64,000 nucleotides of DNA from Lachnospiraceae bacterium GAM79 (GCA_003584705.1 AP018536.1:2604001-2668000), one strand, 5' to 3'. Numbered from the stretch's first letter, positions 1 through 8,827 are shown. Made by a program: numbers and translations. The notes: a model not told the origin generated them from the letters alone.

Positions 1-2
1 AC

Positions 3-131
3 GACTTGAAGATCAGCGGCGGCTCCGACTTCCACGGTGCCAATAAGCCCAAGATCGACCTCGGCACCGGCTGGGGCAAGCTGTATGTGCCGGATGAAGT
101 GCTGGAAAATCTGCGCCCGGGCCGGAAATAA
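3..131 (+). CDS. PHP-domain phosphoesterase, C-terminal end (partial)
   Basis: Only the last 42 codons are inside the window; the gene enters from the left edge and stops at TAA 129-131. The visible peptide contains GGSDFHG followed by a K-rich stretch and a tail ending NLRPGRK. An S/G-SDxHG motif near the C-terminus is characteristic of PHP (polymerase and histidinol phosphatase) metal-dependent phosphoesterases such as the YciV/TrpH group, where the Asp and His bind metal. The family call rests on this single motif, so the exact substrate is unknown. The repeat element at 134-608 begins 2 nt after the stop codon. Confidence 0.6.
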   Translation, partial: DLKISGGSDFHGANKPKIDLGTGWGKLYVPDEVLENLRPGRK

Positions 132-133
132 CT

Positions 134-608
134 GGAAAGTTAGTAAAGAAATGCTATCAAATCCCCGTAGCCCTTGGCAAGGTATAAGAAACGCGGCACG
201 CTCGCGCTCTGTCGCAGAGCGTAGCGGTACATAAGCGGTCACAATACGACCGCTAAGTACCGACGTCTGCTTACGGCACTGCTTATTCTTATACCCAGCC
301 GGGGCTACTGGTTTTTTTGAAAGCTTTCCAAAACGCAGAACTCCCGGCGTATGCGGTGCCATGTCGAAGATGTTTGTCGGAGGATGTTGATATTTTCTAG
401 AAAAGTGCTGAAAGGCAGGGGGAAAGCGGACACGATGTCCGCGTCAGCCGATTGTCGACATGGATGTCGACTGTAGGCGGCCCCGTCATGACGAGAACTA
501 CTCATCACTTTTCGTAGAAAATTCACATCCGGAGACCTTACATCGAGACATGTGTATCGCATGCTCCGGGAGTTCGTGGATTTTGCCAATGTATTTAACT
601 AACTTTCC
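134..608 (+). repeat. Structured non-coding repeat, family 1, copy 1 (about 475 bp)
   Basis: An inverted, clearly homologous copy lies at 59962-60469. The ends form a perfect inverted repeat (GGAAAGTTAGT at 134-144, ACTAACTTTCC at 598-608; one more pair at 133/609). Inside are many hairpins: GCGGACA/TGTCCGC at 426-442, an imperfect GTCGACAT stem at 448-477, and nested GGTAC/GTACC and GCGGTC/GACCGC arms around 213-262. No ORF is shared between the copies, so it is not protein coding. It fills the whole gap between two convergent stop codons (129-131 and 611-613). It could be a MITE or a large structured RNA; no transposase of its own is visible. Confidence 0.85.
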
Positions 609-610
609 AT

Positions 611-1384
611 TTAGTTACCGCACTCTACGCTGATGCGGTTGAAGATCGCCATGATCTCCTCGGTGTTGATGGTCTTCTTCTCTTCTCCGGCTTTGTCGAG
701 GATGGCTTTTCCTTCGTGCATCATGATCAGGCGGTTACCGTATTCCACGGCATAGCGCAGATTGTGGGTGACCATAATAGTGGTCACTTTCTTCTCCTTT
801 ACGACCTGATCGGTGAGCTCCATGATGATCTCCGCAGTCTTGGGATCCAGCGCAGCGGTATGCTCATCCAGAATGAGAAAATCAATCGGTGTCATGGTAG
901 CCATGAGCAGCGCCAGTGCCTGTCTCTGTCCTCCGGAGAGGGAGCCGACCTGCACACCCATCTTATCTTCCAGTCCCAGATTTAAGGGACGTAACATCTC
1001 GCGATACTCTTCCAGCTTTGCTTTATTCACACCACGTCCCAGGTTATAAGGCTTGCCCTTATTCTCCGCAATGGACATGTTCTCTAAAATCGTCATGCCG
1101 GGGCAGGTTCCCTTGGAAGGATCCTGATAGACTCTGCCGATCCGACGCTGACGAATATAATCCTTCTGTCTCGTAATATCTTCTCCGTGGATCAGGATCT
1201 TGCCGCTGTCCACCGCAATGCTTCCACAGATGATGTTCAGCATGGAAGTCTTACCGGAACCATTGCTTCCTACAACGGATACGAATTCTCCGTCCTTTAC
1301 CGTAAGGTTGAAATCCTTGAACAGGCACAGCTCGTTAACCGAACCGGGATTGTAATTCTTGTTGATATTGATAAGTTCTAGCAT
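611..1384 (-). CDS. trpZ: ABC transporter ATPase, tryptophan import (TrpZ-like)
   Basis: A 257-residue ABC ATPase that would hydrolyse ATP at the cytoplasmic face to drive import. Walker A is GSNGSGKT near residue 40, the signature is LSGGQRQAL near 150, and Walker B is DFLILDEH near 170, all intact. The gene overlaps the upstream permease by 7 nt, with a GAAGGTGAAAGC ribosome site, so the two are translationally coupled. It is the last gene of a substrate-binding protein/permease/ATPase operon preceded by a T-box with a UGG specifier. That makes tryptophan (as in the streptococcal TrpXYZ system) the most likely substrate. The stop codon is directly followed by the family 1 repeat. Confidence 0.85.
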   Translation of the reverse strand: MLELININKNYNPGSVNELCLFKDFNLTVKDGEFVSVVGSNGSGKTSMLNIICGSIAVDSGKILIHGEDITRQKDYIRQRRIGRVYQDPSKGTCPGMTILENMSIAENKGKPYNLGRGVNKAKLEEYREMLRPLNLGLEDKMGVQVGSLSGGQRQALALLMATMTPIDFLILDEHTAALDPKTAEIIMELTDQVVKEKKVTTIMVTHNLRYAVEYGNRLIMMHEGKAILDKAGEEKKTINTEEIMAIFNRISVECGN

Positions 1385-2259
1385 GCTTTCACCTTCTTTC
1401 TGTCCATGCTGACCACCAGAATGATCAGGAACAGGACTGCTGTGATCAGCTTGATGGCATTAGGGCTGATACCTGCGAACATGGCTACTGCCACACATGC
1501 CTTATACAGAATGGATCCCACCACAACACTGCTGGTCACACGGAAAAATGTTACCTTCTTGAACAGGCTGGTGCCGATGATAACGCTGGCCAGACCGATG
1601 ACTACCGCACCGGTTCCGATGGAAATCTCAAAACTTCTCTGCTGCTGTGCATAGATACAACCGCTTAAGGATACCAGACCATTGGCAATGGACAGCCCCA
1701 CAATCTTCACCAGTCCTTTATCCACACCGAGGCTGGTAACGATGGTATCATTGTCACCTACGGCACGAAGTAAAAATCCGGACTTGGTGCTCATGTACCA
1801 GTCTAACAGATATTTTGCTACCATGGTGATCAGGAAAATAATGATCACATTTTTGAAATTTACCAAGAAACCCGGGGTAATACTATTCACAAAGCTGTTG
1901 TTGAAAATATTTTCCTTATCAAAAATAGCTACATAGCCGGAGCCTGCCACCCACAGATTGATGGTATACAGACCGGTCATCATGATGATACCGGAGAGCA
2001 GATCTCTGACTTTTAATTTCACATGGATCAGTCCGGTACAGATTCCCACCAGTGCTCCGCCTAAGAATGCAATGGGAAGGGTGAGGATTGCCGGTACGCC
2101 GAAGCCGTTGATCAGACGCACAGTGATGGCAGCCCCAAAGGGGAAGCTGCCATCGACCGTGAGATCCGGAAAATCCAGTATTTTATAGGTAATGTAGACA
2201 CCCAGTGCCAGGATGCCGTAGATCATTCCTTGTTCCAGTACGCTTAATAATAACGCCAT
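1378..2259 (-). CDS. trpY: ABC transporter permease, tryptophan import (TrpY-like)
   Basis: A hydrophobic protein of about 293 residues with 8-9 predicted membrane segments, beginning MALLLSVLEQGMIYG. This is the usual start of permeases that work with ABC_sub_bind-type binding proteins. An in-frame ATG lies 4 codons upstream (2271), but GGAG sits 6 nt before the chosen ATG, so the shorter start is preferred. The gene lies between the binding protein and the ATPase. By context it forms the membrane channel of the T-box-controlled tryptophan importer; the sequence itself does not show substrate specificity. Confidence 0.82.
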   Translation of the reverse strand: MALLLSVLEQGMIYGILALGVYITYKILDFPDLTVDGSFPFGAAITVRLINGFGVPAILTLPIAFLGGALVGICTGLIHVKLKVRDLLSGIIMMTGLYTINLWVAGSGYVAIFDKENIFNNSFVNSITPGFLVNFKNVIIIFLITMVAKYLLDWYMSTKSGFLLRAVGDNDTIVTSLGVDKGLVKIVGLSIANGLVSLSGCIYAQQQRSFEISIGTGAVVIGLASVIIGTSLFKKVTFFRVTSSVVVGSILYKACVAVAMFAGISPNAIKLITAVLFLIILVVSMDRKKVKAC

Positions 2260-2334
2260 ATTTTTCTCCATTCTTAAAATCCTGTATATCCGGATTACTC
2301 TATTATTTTCTGCCTGTCGGCAGCTATTTCCTGA

Positions 2335-3336
2335 TTACTGTACTACGATCTCATCAAAGGACTGGTAAGCATCGGTCTTGTAATTCTCGGGAAGTTCCAG
2401 GTTGATCTTCTCTGCTGCTGCAAAGTTCACATACAGGCTGGGCTCGGAGATCACTTCGAAATTCAGTTCGGAAGCTTCTGCCTCTCCCTTCAGGACTCTT
2501 GCTGCCATCTTACCGGTCTGCTTGCCGAGTTCGATGTATTCCAGACCCATGGATGCCACGCAGCCAGCCTTAACCTGCTCTACTTCGGAACCAAATACGG
2601 GGATGCCTGCCTTGTTAGCCTCATCCAATACCGTCTGCAGTGCGCTTACTACGGTGTTGTCGGTCAGGTTGGTAATGCAGTCTACCTTGGATGCGATATC
2701 CGCTGCTGCCAGAGCTACCTCAGACATTGCGGTAACACCGCTGTCCACGATCTCGAATCCGTAGTTGCCTGCCAGAGCCTTGTACTCTGCGATGGTACTG
2801 ATGGAGTTTGCTTCGCTGGTGGTGTAGATGATACCGATGGTCTTCGCTTCAGGAAGTACCTCACGGATCATTTTCAACTGTGCATCTACTGCCAGTGCAT
2901 CGGAAGTACCGGTGATGTTGCCTACGGGAGTACCATCCTCATTGGCCAGACCTGCTTCCACAGGATCAGATACTGCAGTGTAGATCACGGGAATATCTGT
3001 ATTCATTGTAGCATTGTATGCTGCCATAGCGCAAGGAGTTGCGATAGCACAGATCATATCTACTTTCTTACTTACGAAGTTGCTGGCGGTCATGGCGGAA
3101 GTTCCGTTGTCTGCCTGTGCATTGACATATTCGATCGTCAGGTTCTCACCCTCTACAATACCTTCCTCTGCCAGCCCCTGAATAAATCCTTCACGACAGT
3201 TGTCCAGGGAACCATGTACGGCGTACTGCATGATACCAATGGTGTAATTGTCCTTGCCTGCGGTGCTGCCACATCCGGTGAGGGCACCCATTGCCATAAC
3301 TGCGGTTAATACTGCTGCCAAAATTCTCTTCTTCAT
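2335..3336 (-). CDS. trpX: ABC transporter substrate-binding lipoprotein (TrpX-like)
   Basis: A 333-residue exported lipoprotein: a basic N-terminus MKKR, a hydrophobic core and the lipobox LTGCGS with the lipidated Cys near residue 22. The mature part, beginning DNYTIGIMQY, matches the ABC_sub_bind family (PF04392), which includes streptococcal TrpX. The ATG at 3336 is chosen over an upstream in-frame start because GAGGAATAAGATT precedes it and it opens the signal peptide. It is the first gene of the operon, downstream of the T-box leader. It would capture tryptophan outside the cell for the permease and ATPase. Confidence 0.85.
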   Translation of the reverse strand: MKKRILAAVLTAVMAMGALTGCGSTAGKDNYTIGIMQYAVHGSLDNCREGFIQGLAEEGIVEGENLTIEYVNAQADNGTSAMTASNFVSKKVDMICAIATPCAMAAYNATMNTDIPVIYTAVSDPVEAGLANEDGTPVGNITGTSDALAVDAQLKMIREVLPEAKTIGIIYTTSEANSISTIAEYKALAGNYGFEIVDSGVTAMSEVALAAADIASKVDCITNLTDNTVVSALQTVLDEANKAGIPVFGSEVEQVKAGCVASMGLEYIELGKQTGKMAARVLKGEAEASELNFEVISEPSLYVNFAAAEKINLELPENYKTDAYQSFDEIVVQ

Positions 3337-3421
3337 AATCTTATTCCTCGCTTTCTGCACGTCCTGCGTACCATGATATGCAGCGCATACCATAAAATAG
3401 TTTGCTCATAAGATTACTGAA

Positions 3422-3511
3422 CCTTTCACTGTCATGAAAGCCAGATGCTTTCGCATCTGTACCCACATTCGTATTTGCATACAAGCGTCATGTGGATTGA
3501 AAGACTTTCAT
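3422..3511. repeat. Hairpin cluster in the trpX leader, between T-box terminator and gene
   Basis: This non-coding stretch holds several inverted repeats: CTTTCA/TGAAAG (3424-3441), CAGATGC/GCATCTG around GATGCTTTCGCATC, and CCACATTCG ... CATGTGG (about 3462-3494). The CCACATTCG...CATGTGG arm closely resembles the stem of the family 2 repeat at 20910-21063, so this may be a degenerate or minimal relative. It would lie in the 5' untranslated part of the anti-terminated trpX mRNA. Function unknown. Confidence 0.45.
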
Positions 3512-3514
3512 AAC

Positions 3515-3557
3515 AAAAAACCGCCTCAAATGTATATTGCTATACATTTGAGACGGT
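3515..3557 (-). terminator. T-box-controlled intrinsic terminator
   Basis: Read on the minus strand, a 17-bp stem runs from 3557 to 3541 and from 3536 to 3520, with a GCAA loop and one G-U pair, followed by a run of T. The T-box sequence lies just upstream at 3577-3590. This is the terminator that the antiterminator form of the leader would prevent when uncharged tRNA-Trp is bound. Confidence 0.9.
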
Positions 3558-3830
3558 AATAAGCTCCTGCTCATCATCGTGGTGCCACTCAATTTGACAA
3601 ATCCCTGAGAATTATGTCCACTTTTCTCTGGATACTATCATATCCATCGGCTTGATAACGGGTCCGAATCCCGCTGACGCCTAAAACTGATCTGTTCTCG
3701 GGCCAGCCTCGGAAGTCCATTCGGCGAAAGTTCCTTTACCGTGATCCCACCATCCACGGCTCTCTGTAAAATTCCCTAAGGCTTACTACTCTTCCTCACA
3801 GGTTTGGTAAACTTATGAATGTTGTTTATG
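3515..3830 (-). promoter_or_regulatory. T-box leader, tRNA-Trp responsive (UGG specifier)
   Basis: The minus strand shows the standard T-box parts in order: AGAGTAGTAAGC at the base of stem I, an apical region with GATGGTGGGA, the specifier segment GAATGGACTTCCGAG, the T-box GAGTGGCACCACGA (3577-3590) and the terminator. The codon after GAA in the specifier loop is UGG (3717-3719), which would read uncharged tRNA-Trp. In this class, tRNA binding stabilises the antiterminator and allows transcription of the downstream genes. The leader therefore places the trpXYZ-like importer under tryptophan-starvation control. The specifier was assigned by eye from the conserved flanks. Confidence 0.9.
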
Positions 3831-3836
3831 TGTCTT

Positions 3837-3865
3837 AGAATAATCTCTATTTTCTATTTTGTCAA
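3837..3865 (-). promoter_or_regulatory. Sigma-A promoter of the T-box/trpXYZ operon
   Basis: On the minus strand, TTGACA (3860-3865) and TATTCT (3837-3842) are separated by exactly 17 nt. Transcription would start near 3830, directly before the first T-box stem. Confidence 0.85.
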
Positions 3866-3948
3866 TACTATTTTTAGAAAATTTACAAATCTTATCCGTA
3901 CTGTCACATACTTACATTCGTAAACCCAACGAATCCAACGAACAACTG

Positions 3949-6369
3949 TTACTCTGTCTCTGGCAGAGTGATCACCACCTTGAACAGGTCGCCGTCCGTG
4001 ACAATCTGCATATCACCATTCTGCAGTTCCGTCAGGCTCTTGGCTATGGATAATCCCAGACCGTTGCCCTCCATGTGGCGGGATTTGTCTCCTCTGGTGA
4101 ACCGCTCTTCCAGTTCCTCCGGTGACATCTCCAGCGGGAAGGCTGACATATTCCGGAAAATGATTCTCACATCCTGACCGTCATGTTCCACGTTCAGGTA
4201 GACGCGGCTGCCTGCCTGGGCATATTTGTAAATATTATTCAGCAGATTGTCAAACACTCTCCACAGATGCCTGCCGTCCGCCATGACCTTTACGGTCTCC
4301 TCCGGCTGTTTTACGATAGTTTCCAGCTTCTTGTCAGAGAATCGCTGCTCGTATTCCCCCGCCGCCTGTGACAACAGTACCGATACATCGCAGACTTCCG
4401 GGTGTACTTCCAGATTGCCTGTGGTGGCTTTGGAAGCCTCCAGCAGATCGTCCAACAGTTTTTTCAACTTCTTGGACTGGCGTAACAACACTTCCGCATA
4501 CTCCGAGATCCGCTGTTTCTTTTCAGAATCCGGATCCGTCGGGCTGCTCCCTGTGACTGCGTCGTTCTCTTCCACTTCTTTTCCGATGAGATCCGCATAA
4601 TTGATAATGGAAGTCAGTGGTGTCTTAATGTCATGGGAGACATTGGTAATGAGCTCCGTCTTTAAATGTTCGCTTTTCATCCTCTGTTCCACGGCTGCGG
4701 AAATTCCCTCGCCGATGCGGTTCAGATTCTCTCCGTGCTCCTTGAAGGACAATACCATATGGGAGGTATCCAGCTTATAATTCAGATCTCCGTCCGCCAA
4801 TGCTTCACTGCCCTCCTGCAGTTCTTTGCACATCAATGCCACAAAAGTAATCGCACCGCACAGAATAAATTTCTCTATGGCCCAGAAAAAGAGTAATACA
4901 TCTGTATTATTATAAAACAGCATTAAACCGAAAAACTCTACCACGCAGACTGCAAGGCACAAAAGTGCTGTTCTCCATACCATAGGAATCCCGCGGATCA
5001 ATTTCACAATACCGCGGAAAACTCTCTTGCAGAATCTTCCGAAGAACCGGAACACTCTATACAGGATCGTATTCTGCCACCATTTTCCCATTTTCAGGCG
5101 GATGGCCAGCTCCATGAAGTACAGGGTGCACCATATCACCTCTGCTGCAAACAGTACCATCAGCACGATCAGATTGATCATACTTGGGTTCATACCGATC
5201 CATCCAAAAGCCAGGTACAGACCGGTAAAAGCTCCAACGGCAACGACCACTGTATACACATCCAGGTGGATCTCATGGATCGCACTGGGAGTAATACCCT
5301 CCCTGCCATTCTTATGTCCGGCACTGCACAACAGGAAAATAAAGCATAAGAATGCCAGTACCGTTCCCGCACAGCATACCACGGGGATCACATTTCGGTT
5401 ATCATAAAGCTGCTCTGCCTGATGATAGATCAGGGCATATTCATCTTCCTTCGGCAGGCTGGGATTCGCTGTCAGGGTAACCACAATACGCTTGTTACGC
5501 TCTGCTAATGCTTCCTCTGCAGCCTCTTCCTGCAGCCGTTCTGTCTCACTTAAGGCATCCTCGATCATCCATTTTGCATATTGTTCCGCCCGTTCAACCG
5601 GCACATAAATCTCTCCACCTAAGGATACGCTGTCCCCCAGATCCAGATATTTCTCCAGATTGCCGGAGGAAAGGGCTTCCTGCTCCGCTGCCGTTATGCT
5701 TTCCACATCAGACCCGGTATTGACAGATGGTTCAAGCTCCATGATATCAGAGCTTTCAGAGCTTCCGTAACTTTCATAGCTATCAGAGGCAGAGGAAGTT
5801 TCTGTGTTGATATAGGTGTTATCAGTCCTATGCTGCACCTGGGACTCCAGCCGGTAAGTCAGATCATTTGTCTTGTCTACATAATCCTCGTTCTTCCATT
5901 CTCCCAGAAATTCATCCGTATCCAGATCGTAGCTCTCCACCTTTACCCAGATGTTCCGCTGCCTGCAATAAGCTTCCATGGTCTGCAAGCTCTCATTCTC
6001 ATACCAGTCGCGTATCCGATACAGATCCTGATTGACCTGCCGGTACAACAGCTGATCATGAATAAACATCATTTTGCCGGAGGAATACGCTCCACTGTCT
6101 GCAAGCATGCAGGTACCATAGAGTCCAAGCACCCCCGCAATTGCGGCAGCGATCATCAGGACAAATGCCATGATCTTTGCCAGTGTGCTGCCCAACAGGC
6201 TGTTTCCCTGTGCCGGTGCATTCTTTTTTTTCTCGGCTTTTTCTCTTTTTTTCCGTTCCCTTTTATTCTCTGACAATGCTGGTTCTACCGTCGTACTCAC
6301 TGTTTCTTCCACCGGATTTGCCACTCTGTCCTGTTCTGTGCTCCTGCTGTTTTCTTCCATGTTATCCAT
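3949..6369 (-). CDS. Large membrane sensor histidine kinase
   Basis: An 806-residue two-component sensor. After a charged cytoplasmic N-terminus (KKREKAEKKK) come a membrane segment near residues 65-90, an extracytoplasmic region of about 240 residues rich in Ser/Glu/Tyr, and roughly five more membrane segments between 330 and 520. The kinase core follows: H-box TNVSHDIKTPLTS, N-box FDNLLNNIYKYAQ and G-box GNGLGLSIAKSL. It would autophosphorylate at the H-box His and pass the phosphate to the response regulator encoded 48 bp upstream. It resembles VanS-type Firmicutes kinases, but the five-helix insert is longer than usual. The signal is not evident. The start has AAGGAG about 9 nt upstream. 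Confidence 0.9.
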   Translation of the reverse strand: MDNMEENSRSTEQDRVANPVEETVSTTVEPALSENKRERKKREKAEKKKNAPAQGNSLLGSTLAKIMAFVLMIAAAIAGVLGLYGTCMLADSGAYSSGKMMFIHDQLLYRQVNQDLYRIRDWYENESLQTMEAYCRQRNIWVKVESYDLDTDEFLGEWKNEDYVDKTNDLTYRLESQVQHRTDNTYINTETSSASDSYESYGSSESSDIMELEPSVNTGSDVESITAAEQEALSSGNLEKYLDLGDSVSLGGEIYVPVERAEQYAKWMIEDALSETERLQEEAAEEALAERNKRIVVTLTANPSLPKEDEYALIYHQAEQLYDNRNVIPVVCCAGTVLAFLCFIFLLCSAGHKNGREGITPSAIHEIHLDVYTVVVAVGAFTGLYLAFGWIGMNPSMINLIVLMVLFAAEVIWCTLYFMELAIRLKMGKWWQNTILYRVFRFFGRFCKRVFRGIVKLIRGIPMVWRTALLCLAVCVVEFFGLMLFYNNTDVLLFFWAIEKFILCGAITFVALMCKELQEGSEALADGDLNYKLDTSHMVLSFKEHGENLNRIGEGISAAVEQRMKSEHLKTELITNVSHDIKTPLTSIINYADLIGKEVEENDAVTGSSPTDPDSEKKQRISEYAEVLLRQSKKLKKLLDDLLEASKATTGNLEVHPEVCDVSVLLSQAAGEYEQRFSDKKLETIVKQPEETVKVMADGRHLWRVFDNLLNNIYKYAQAGSRVYLNVEHDGQDVRIIFRNMSAFPLEMSPEELEERFTRGDKSRHMEGNGLGLSIAKSLTELQNGDMQIVTDGDLFKVVITLPETE

Positions 6370-6417
6370 ATTCCTGTCTCCTTATTTCCCCAAGCTGCTC
6401 CGCTCTCCTGCCTGCTC

Positions 6418-7110
6418 TTATCCCTGCTTCTCACATTTGTATCCCTGTCCCCAGACTACTTTTAAGTATCTGGGTTCTGCCGGATTGATTTCCAACTTTT
6501 CCCGTAAATGCCGGATATGTACCGCCACGGTATTCTCGCTGCCCAGAGGCAGGTCGTTCCAGATTCTGGTATAGATCTCCTTCGGGGAAAATACCTGTCC
6601 CGGATTCTGGATCAGAAGCTTTAAGATCTCGTACTCCGTGGGCGTCAGCGCCACCGGCTCGCCGTCCAGCATCACGCTTTTCTCCTTGTCATCCAGTTCG
6701 ATACCACCGACTCTTATCACATCCGGCCGGACAGTACCTCCACCCAGCTGCATATAGCGACGCAGTTGGGATTTGACTCTGGCGGATACTTCGATGGGAT
6801 TAAACGGCTTCGTGATATAGTCATCCGCTCCTACCGTAAGTCCCAGTACCTTGTCGGAATCCTCACCCTTGGCTGTCAGCAGGATCACCGGGACATTACT
6901 CTTCTCCCGGATCCTGATCATCGCCTGTATGCCGTCCAGCTTCGGCATCATAATATCCATCAGTACCAGATGCACCTCATTCGTCTCTACCATATGTACG
7001 GCTTCCTCGCCGTCAAAAGCCTCCAGAAAATGATAATTGGTGTCATTTAAGTATATCTTTAACGCGTTTACGATATCCTTCTCATCATCACAGATCAATA
7101 TATTGTACAT
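6418..7110 (-). CDS. OmpR-family response regulator
   Basis: A 230-residue regulator with an N-terminal receiver domain. The acidic pair follows MYNILICDD, the phospho-acceptor Asp is in LMDIMMPKLDG, and the conserved Lys is in DDYITKPFNP. The C-terminal winged-helix DNA-binding domain holds LTPTEYEILKLL and the recognition-helix segment SENTVAVHIRHLREKL. It is the partner of the histidine kinase encoded next in the same transcript. The ATG at 7110 is preferred to the ATG four codons earlier: it has a purine-rich AGGGAG in front and gives the canonical start. The target genes are not evident. Confidence 0.92.
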   Translation of the reverse strand: MYNILICDDEKDIVNALKIYLNDTNYHFLEAFDGEEAVHMVETNEVHLVLMDIMMPKLDGIQAMIRIREKSNVPVILLTAKGEDSDKVLGLTVGADDYITKPFNPIEVSARVKSQLRRYMQLGGGTVRPDVIRVGGIELDDKEKSVMLDGEPVALTPTEYEILKLLIQNPGQVFSPKEIYTRIWNDLPLGSENTVAVHIRHLREKLEINPAEPRYLKVVWGQGYKCEKQG

Positions 7111-7287
7111 ACTCTCCCTCATTTCTGTGCCGGTGGCTGCAGCCCGGACACTTCCTGCGCAAGGAGCTTTCCCTTACGCTGCCAGAACATCTGCTTTGTC
7201 CACAGATGTCCCGCTGATGAATTTATTGTAGCAGATAACAGATTAATAAAAAACAGGAAAAACCTTTAAAACTTTATTAAGATGACT

Positions 7288-8805
7288 TTACATAAAAACA
7301 CCCTCTGCCATTCCCAGAAGAGCAAAGGCAAAGGGTGTGGACAACACATGTTGAAAAGTGAACAGTGAGCAGATCAAATAGCCGGTGAGGCCGAAGAAAA
7401 CTGCAAGTGCCCGGGGATCCCTGGTTGCGGAGATTCGAAGGTTCCGGAATGCGGTGAGGAAGATTCCACCGTAGGCAATGACTCCCAGAATTCCCTGCTG
7501 TACCAGAAGAGTCAGCCATTCGTTGTGGGCATTGGAATAGATATTGTTGTCCAGAAGTCCCCGGTTGATCCAGTCCATGGCGTCACTGCCCCATTGATAG
7601 AGCGCATAATAGAAGCTGTCAGGGCCCATACCGAATATCTGAAACAGGAGTCCCTCTTTTCCGTAAGTAAGAATCGTGACCTTCCACAGTGCCAGCCGGC
7701 CGTTGGCAACTTCCGACACTTTATCACTGCCGGGCAGATATCCCGCCACCAGCAGACAGCCAAGAAGCAGTGCCGCCAGCGTCACCGCAACCGCAAGCCC
7801 CACAAAGGTCCGAAAAACCCGGCCGCTCTCCAGCCGGTCACTTCTCTCCTGTCTCTCCCGCAGCTGCAAAATCAGATATACCGCCACTTCCACAACAAAC
7901 ACCACATACCAGGCCGGGGTAAAAAAGAGTCTTTTTTCGGCATCCCCTGCCAGCACCAGGCCGGTCAGATGTAACAGCAAAAACATCCTGACCATAAATA
8001 CCGAAAGCGGTAAAAGCATCAGGATCTCCAACGCCCGCAGCAGCAGGCCTCTCTTCCGCAGAGAAAGCAACAGTAACAGCAGGCTTAATCCGCAGGCTGC
8101 CAGTATAGCTGTAGTACTGTTGGAAGTAATAGCCGATGCAAAAAACACAAAGCTCCCAATCATCCCCAGTACTCTGACCTGCCGTTTTCCCATAAAAGCT
8201 GCTGCCAGAGAGATACCTGCCGTCACACTGATATAGCCTGCATACCAGTTGTTGTTACCGATGGTGGACAACAGCTGGGTCCGGTTCCATTCTCCGTTTT
8301 CCATTCCGCGGAAAGTTCCCAGCACATCAATGTCCAGACGGTTCAGCAGCCCGATCAGTGTCACGATTCCTGCCGTAATCCCGGCGATCCACCAGATACT
8401 TCTGCTGCCGTCATAATACCGGGATACCGCAAAATAGATCCCCACCAGCAATCCCTGGGTCACCAGCCCCATATACCAGCCGGGATACCCTAAAAGGACA
8501 TCCTCCCTGCAGGGACTGATTCCATAAGAAAAGATTGCAGACACCAGATACAACAGCATAAACACATCCGTTTTCTTCCACGTCCGTTTCGTTGTCCGTT
8601 CTCCCCGGATCCCCTGCCACAGCACAGCCAGCACCACAAAAGCCCCCAGCACCAGCGTAGTATTCCGGAAAAACAAATATTTTGCATTTCCGATCATCAC
8701 CAGCTTGTTCTGCATATACAGCGGTAAACCGGCAAAAAGAATCACCAGATACCCATAAACCAGCATACTCACGGTCTCTTTTGTATTTTGTTCCTGTTTC
8801 TTCAT
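7288..8805 (-). CDS. O-antigen ligase/polymerase-like membrane protein
   Basis: A 505-residue protein with about 11-12 hydrophobic segments and a large loop near residues 345-420 containing ANGRLALWKVTILTYGKEGLL and a WINRGLLDNNIYSNAHNEWL-type segment. An R..W motif followed by an H-N-E/L-W motif in the long outer loop is characteristic of the Wzy_C/O-antigen ligase family (PF04932). Members join or polymerise glycans on lipid carriers at the outer face of the membrane; here this could be a surface or teichoic-type glycan. No glycan cluster surrounds it, so the substrate is unknown. The gene stands alone between an upstream terminator and the two-component operon. Confidence 0.75.
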   Translation of the reverse strand: MKKQEQNTKETVSMLVYGYLVILFAGLPLYMQNKLVMIGNAKYLFFRNTTLVLGAFVVLAVLWQGIRGERTTKRTWKKTDVFMLLYLVSAIFSYGISPCREDVLLGYPGWYMGLVTQGLLVGIYFAVSRYYDGSRSIWWIAGITAGIVTLIGLLNRLDIDVLGTFRGMENGEWNRTQLLSTIGNNNWYAGYISVTAGISLAAAFMGKRQVRVLGMIGSFVFFASAITSNSTTAILAACGLSLLLLLLSLRKRGLLLRALEILMLLPLSVFMVRMFLLLHLTGLVLAGDAEKRLFFTPAWYVVFVVEVAVYLILQLRERQERSDRLESGRVFRTFVGLAVAVTLAALLLGCLLVAGYLPGSDKVSEVANGRLALWKVTILTYGKEGLLFQIFGMGPDSFYYALYQWGSDAMDWINRGLLDNNIYSNAHNEWLTLLVQQGILGVIAYGGIFLTAFRNLRISATRDPRALAVFFGLTGYLICSLFTFQHVLSTPFAFALLGMAEGVFM

Positions 8806-8827
8806 AGCTTACATTATCCTTCAGACT

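Noticed and set aside
305..589. 94-codon ORF on the minus strand inside the first large repeat
   Set aside because: The frame is not kept in the second copy because of hairpin insertions, there is no ribosome site, and the sequence is explained by the inverted repeats.
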